14,057 bases of DNA, from NCBI GenBank assembly GCA_035288785.1, contig DATDZF010000104.1, forward strand, positions 1 through 14,057, given 5' to 3'. The notes below the pieces were generated by a model. That model saw only the letters and a list, made by a program, of their open reading frames with translations, searched no databases and had not been told where the DNA came from. The DNA comes from JACRGC01 sp035288785. Lineage in GTDB: Archaea > Micrarchaeota > Micrarchaeia > Norongarragalinales > SBBD01. The stretch's first letter is position 1, and every line of letters starts with the position of its first letter. This document shows positions 12,978 through 14,057 of the stretch, piece by piece. A program made the translations under genes and the position numbers.

Positions 12978-14057
12978 ATGGCTGACGATTTCAGGAACGA
13001 GCTAATTGGGATTTCCGAAAAGCTTGCCAGTTACAACTCCGCAATGCAGGAATCGCTCAACATCCTAAGCGATGAATTCTTGCTTTTGCGCGACGAACTA
13101 TCCACCCTCAACCAAAACCTGGAAAAGACAAAGGCGCTTGACGAAAAGCTCGACAGCTTCAACAAAACCGTCGAGACCCTGGAAAAGATGAAGGGGAGCT
13201 TTGCAACCCTCGAAAAGGTTTCCGAATCATTCCAGGCGGCAAGCGCGCTCTCCCAAAGGATAGAGGCGCTTACAAAAAGCGCCGACAACAAGGAGCGATT
13301 GGGCGAGGCGATATCCCCCCTTAGCAAGAAGATGGACCTGCTCTTCTCGAAATTTGACGAGGGCATTTCCCCATTGGGAAAAAAGGTGGATGGGCTGTCC
13401 GATTCAATAAGGGAGGAGGGCAGGGCATTAGGAGAGGCAAAAAAAGAGGGGGAATCGCTCAAATCCCTTGTGGCATCGATACAAGACGAGCTGGCGAAAT
13501 TCGAAAAATCCTTCACAGAGCAGACAAACGCCGTGCGCTCGGTTGGAACTTCCATCGCCTACCTTTCCGAAACCGAGGCCGACATGAAAAAAAGCCTCGA
13601 GGTCCTTGCCAAGACCTACGAGCAGGATCGGGAGAAGGCGGCTACTGAAAAGGCACAAACGGAAGCCAACGGGAAAAAGAAGGATCTGGAAGCCACCAAT
13701 AAGAAACTTGGCGAGATCGAGGCGATCCTTAAGGTCCAAATCGAGCAATTGCAAAAGCAGGAAATTTTGCTCGACGGGATGAAGAAGGGCGCAAGGCAAA
13801 AGGAAGAGAAGGTCGAGATGGACCCGGCACTGCCAAAACTTTCCGATAAGCTCTCCCAAATCGAGGCCCAATTGCAGGAGCAATCGGCAAAAATAGGCGA
13901 ATTGAAGGGATCGCTGCCAAATGGCAACCTCGAGGAAGCGATCAGGCATTCAGGCATCCTGAAGAAATTGGAGGAGCAGTCATCCAAACTGGAGGAAATC
14001 AAGGGATCCATCCCGACCGGGAATTTCGAGGAGGTGATCAAGCACGCCGACCTCATA
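12978..14057 (+). CDS. long coiled-coil protein, 3' end missing
   Basis: The frame is open for 360 codons from ATG 12978 to the window edge. No signal peptide or membrane segment is visible. The sequence is highly charged (Lys, Glu, Asp) with Leu/Ile at heptad-like spacing, for example in SLNILSDEFLLLRDELSTL and KKLGEIEAILKVQIEQLQ, so it should form extended coiled coils. Near the end of the visible part a 32-residue repeat begins: LQEQSAKIGELKGSLPNGNL then LEEQSSKLEEIKGSIPTGNF, each followed by a short EE-x-I-K/R-H segment. The start is fixed by a strong GGAGGGT site 7 nt upstream. It could be a structural or scaffold protein, or the N-terminal part of an SMC-like or chemotaxis-like protein; no ATPase motif is visible here, so I assign no function. 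Confidence 0.85.
   Translation, partial: MADDFRNELIGISEKLASYNSAMQESLNILSDEFLLLRDELSTLNQNLEKTKALDEKLDSFNKTVETLEKMKGSFATLEKVSESFQAASALSQRIEALTKSADNKERLGEAISPLSKKMDLLFSKFDEGISPLGKKVDGLSDSIREEGRALGEAKKEGESLKSLVASIQDELAKFEKSFTEQTNAVRSVGTSIAYLSETEADMKKSLEVLAKTYEQDREKAATEKAQTEANGKKKDLEATNKKLGEIEAILKVQIEQLQKQEILLDGMKKGARQKEEKVEMDPALPKLSDKLSQIEAQLQEQSAKIGELKGSLPNGNLEEAIRHSGILKKLEEQSSKLEEIKGSIPTGNFEEVIKHADLI

Overview
The window looks archaeal. It has short TATA boxes ahead of several genes, Shine-Dalgarno sequences of the GGTGA/GGAGG type, long chains of overlapping start and stop codons, and an archaeal/eukaryotic-type tRNA methylthiotransferase. The paired YIP1-like membrane proteins, one with an extracytoplasmic beta-rich tail, and the unusual stand-alone phosphohistidine-domain proteins point to a DPANN-type archaeon. 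That placement is an inference from gene content, not a proof.

Positions 1-7303 (+ strand) hold the most unusual region. Five paralogous genes, the first cut by the window edge, each end in the swivelling phosphohistidine domain of the PEP synthase/PPDK family (GGIT[CS]HAAIVSRE). In the four complete copies neither the ATP-grasp domain nor the PEP/pyruvate TIM barrel of the classical enzymes is present. The last four paralogs plus an inserted HAD-family protein are joined by 1-8 nt overlaps, so they form one translationally coupled operon. Just after the last paralog there is a strong hairpin, then an 83-bp exact repeat of that gene's 3' end.

Positions 7446-10734 (- strand) hold two YIP1-family membrane proteins, each with its own promoter, and a tRNA t6A37 methylthiotransferase of the CDKAL1/e-MtaB class.

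Positions 10842-12793 look like a small metal-homeostasis cluster: a NicO/UreH-type nickel-cobalt transporter (+), a NikR-like ribbon-helix-helix regulator (-) whose metal site appears changed, and a ZIP-family transporter (+). Regulator and ZIP gene share a short divergent promoter region that contains an inverted repeat, so the regulator probably controls itself and the ZIP gene. Both transporters carry a histidine-rich cytoplasmic-type loop.

From 12978 to the right edge runs an incomplete gene for a long coiled-coil protein that begins a 32-residue repeat. The gaps before it and between the two YIP1 genes share a two-part sequence element of about 46 bp. I see no tRNA, rRNA, CRISPR array, transposase or integrase, and no gene-free stretch exceeds 300 bases.
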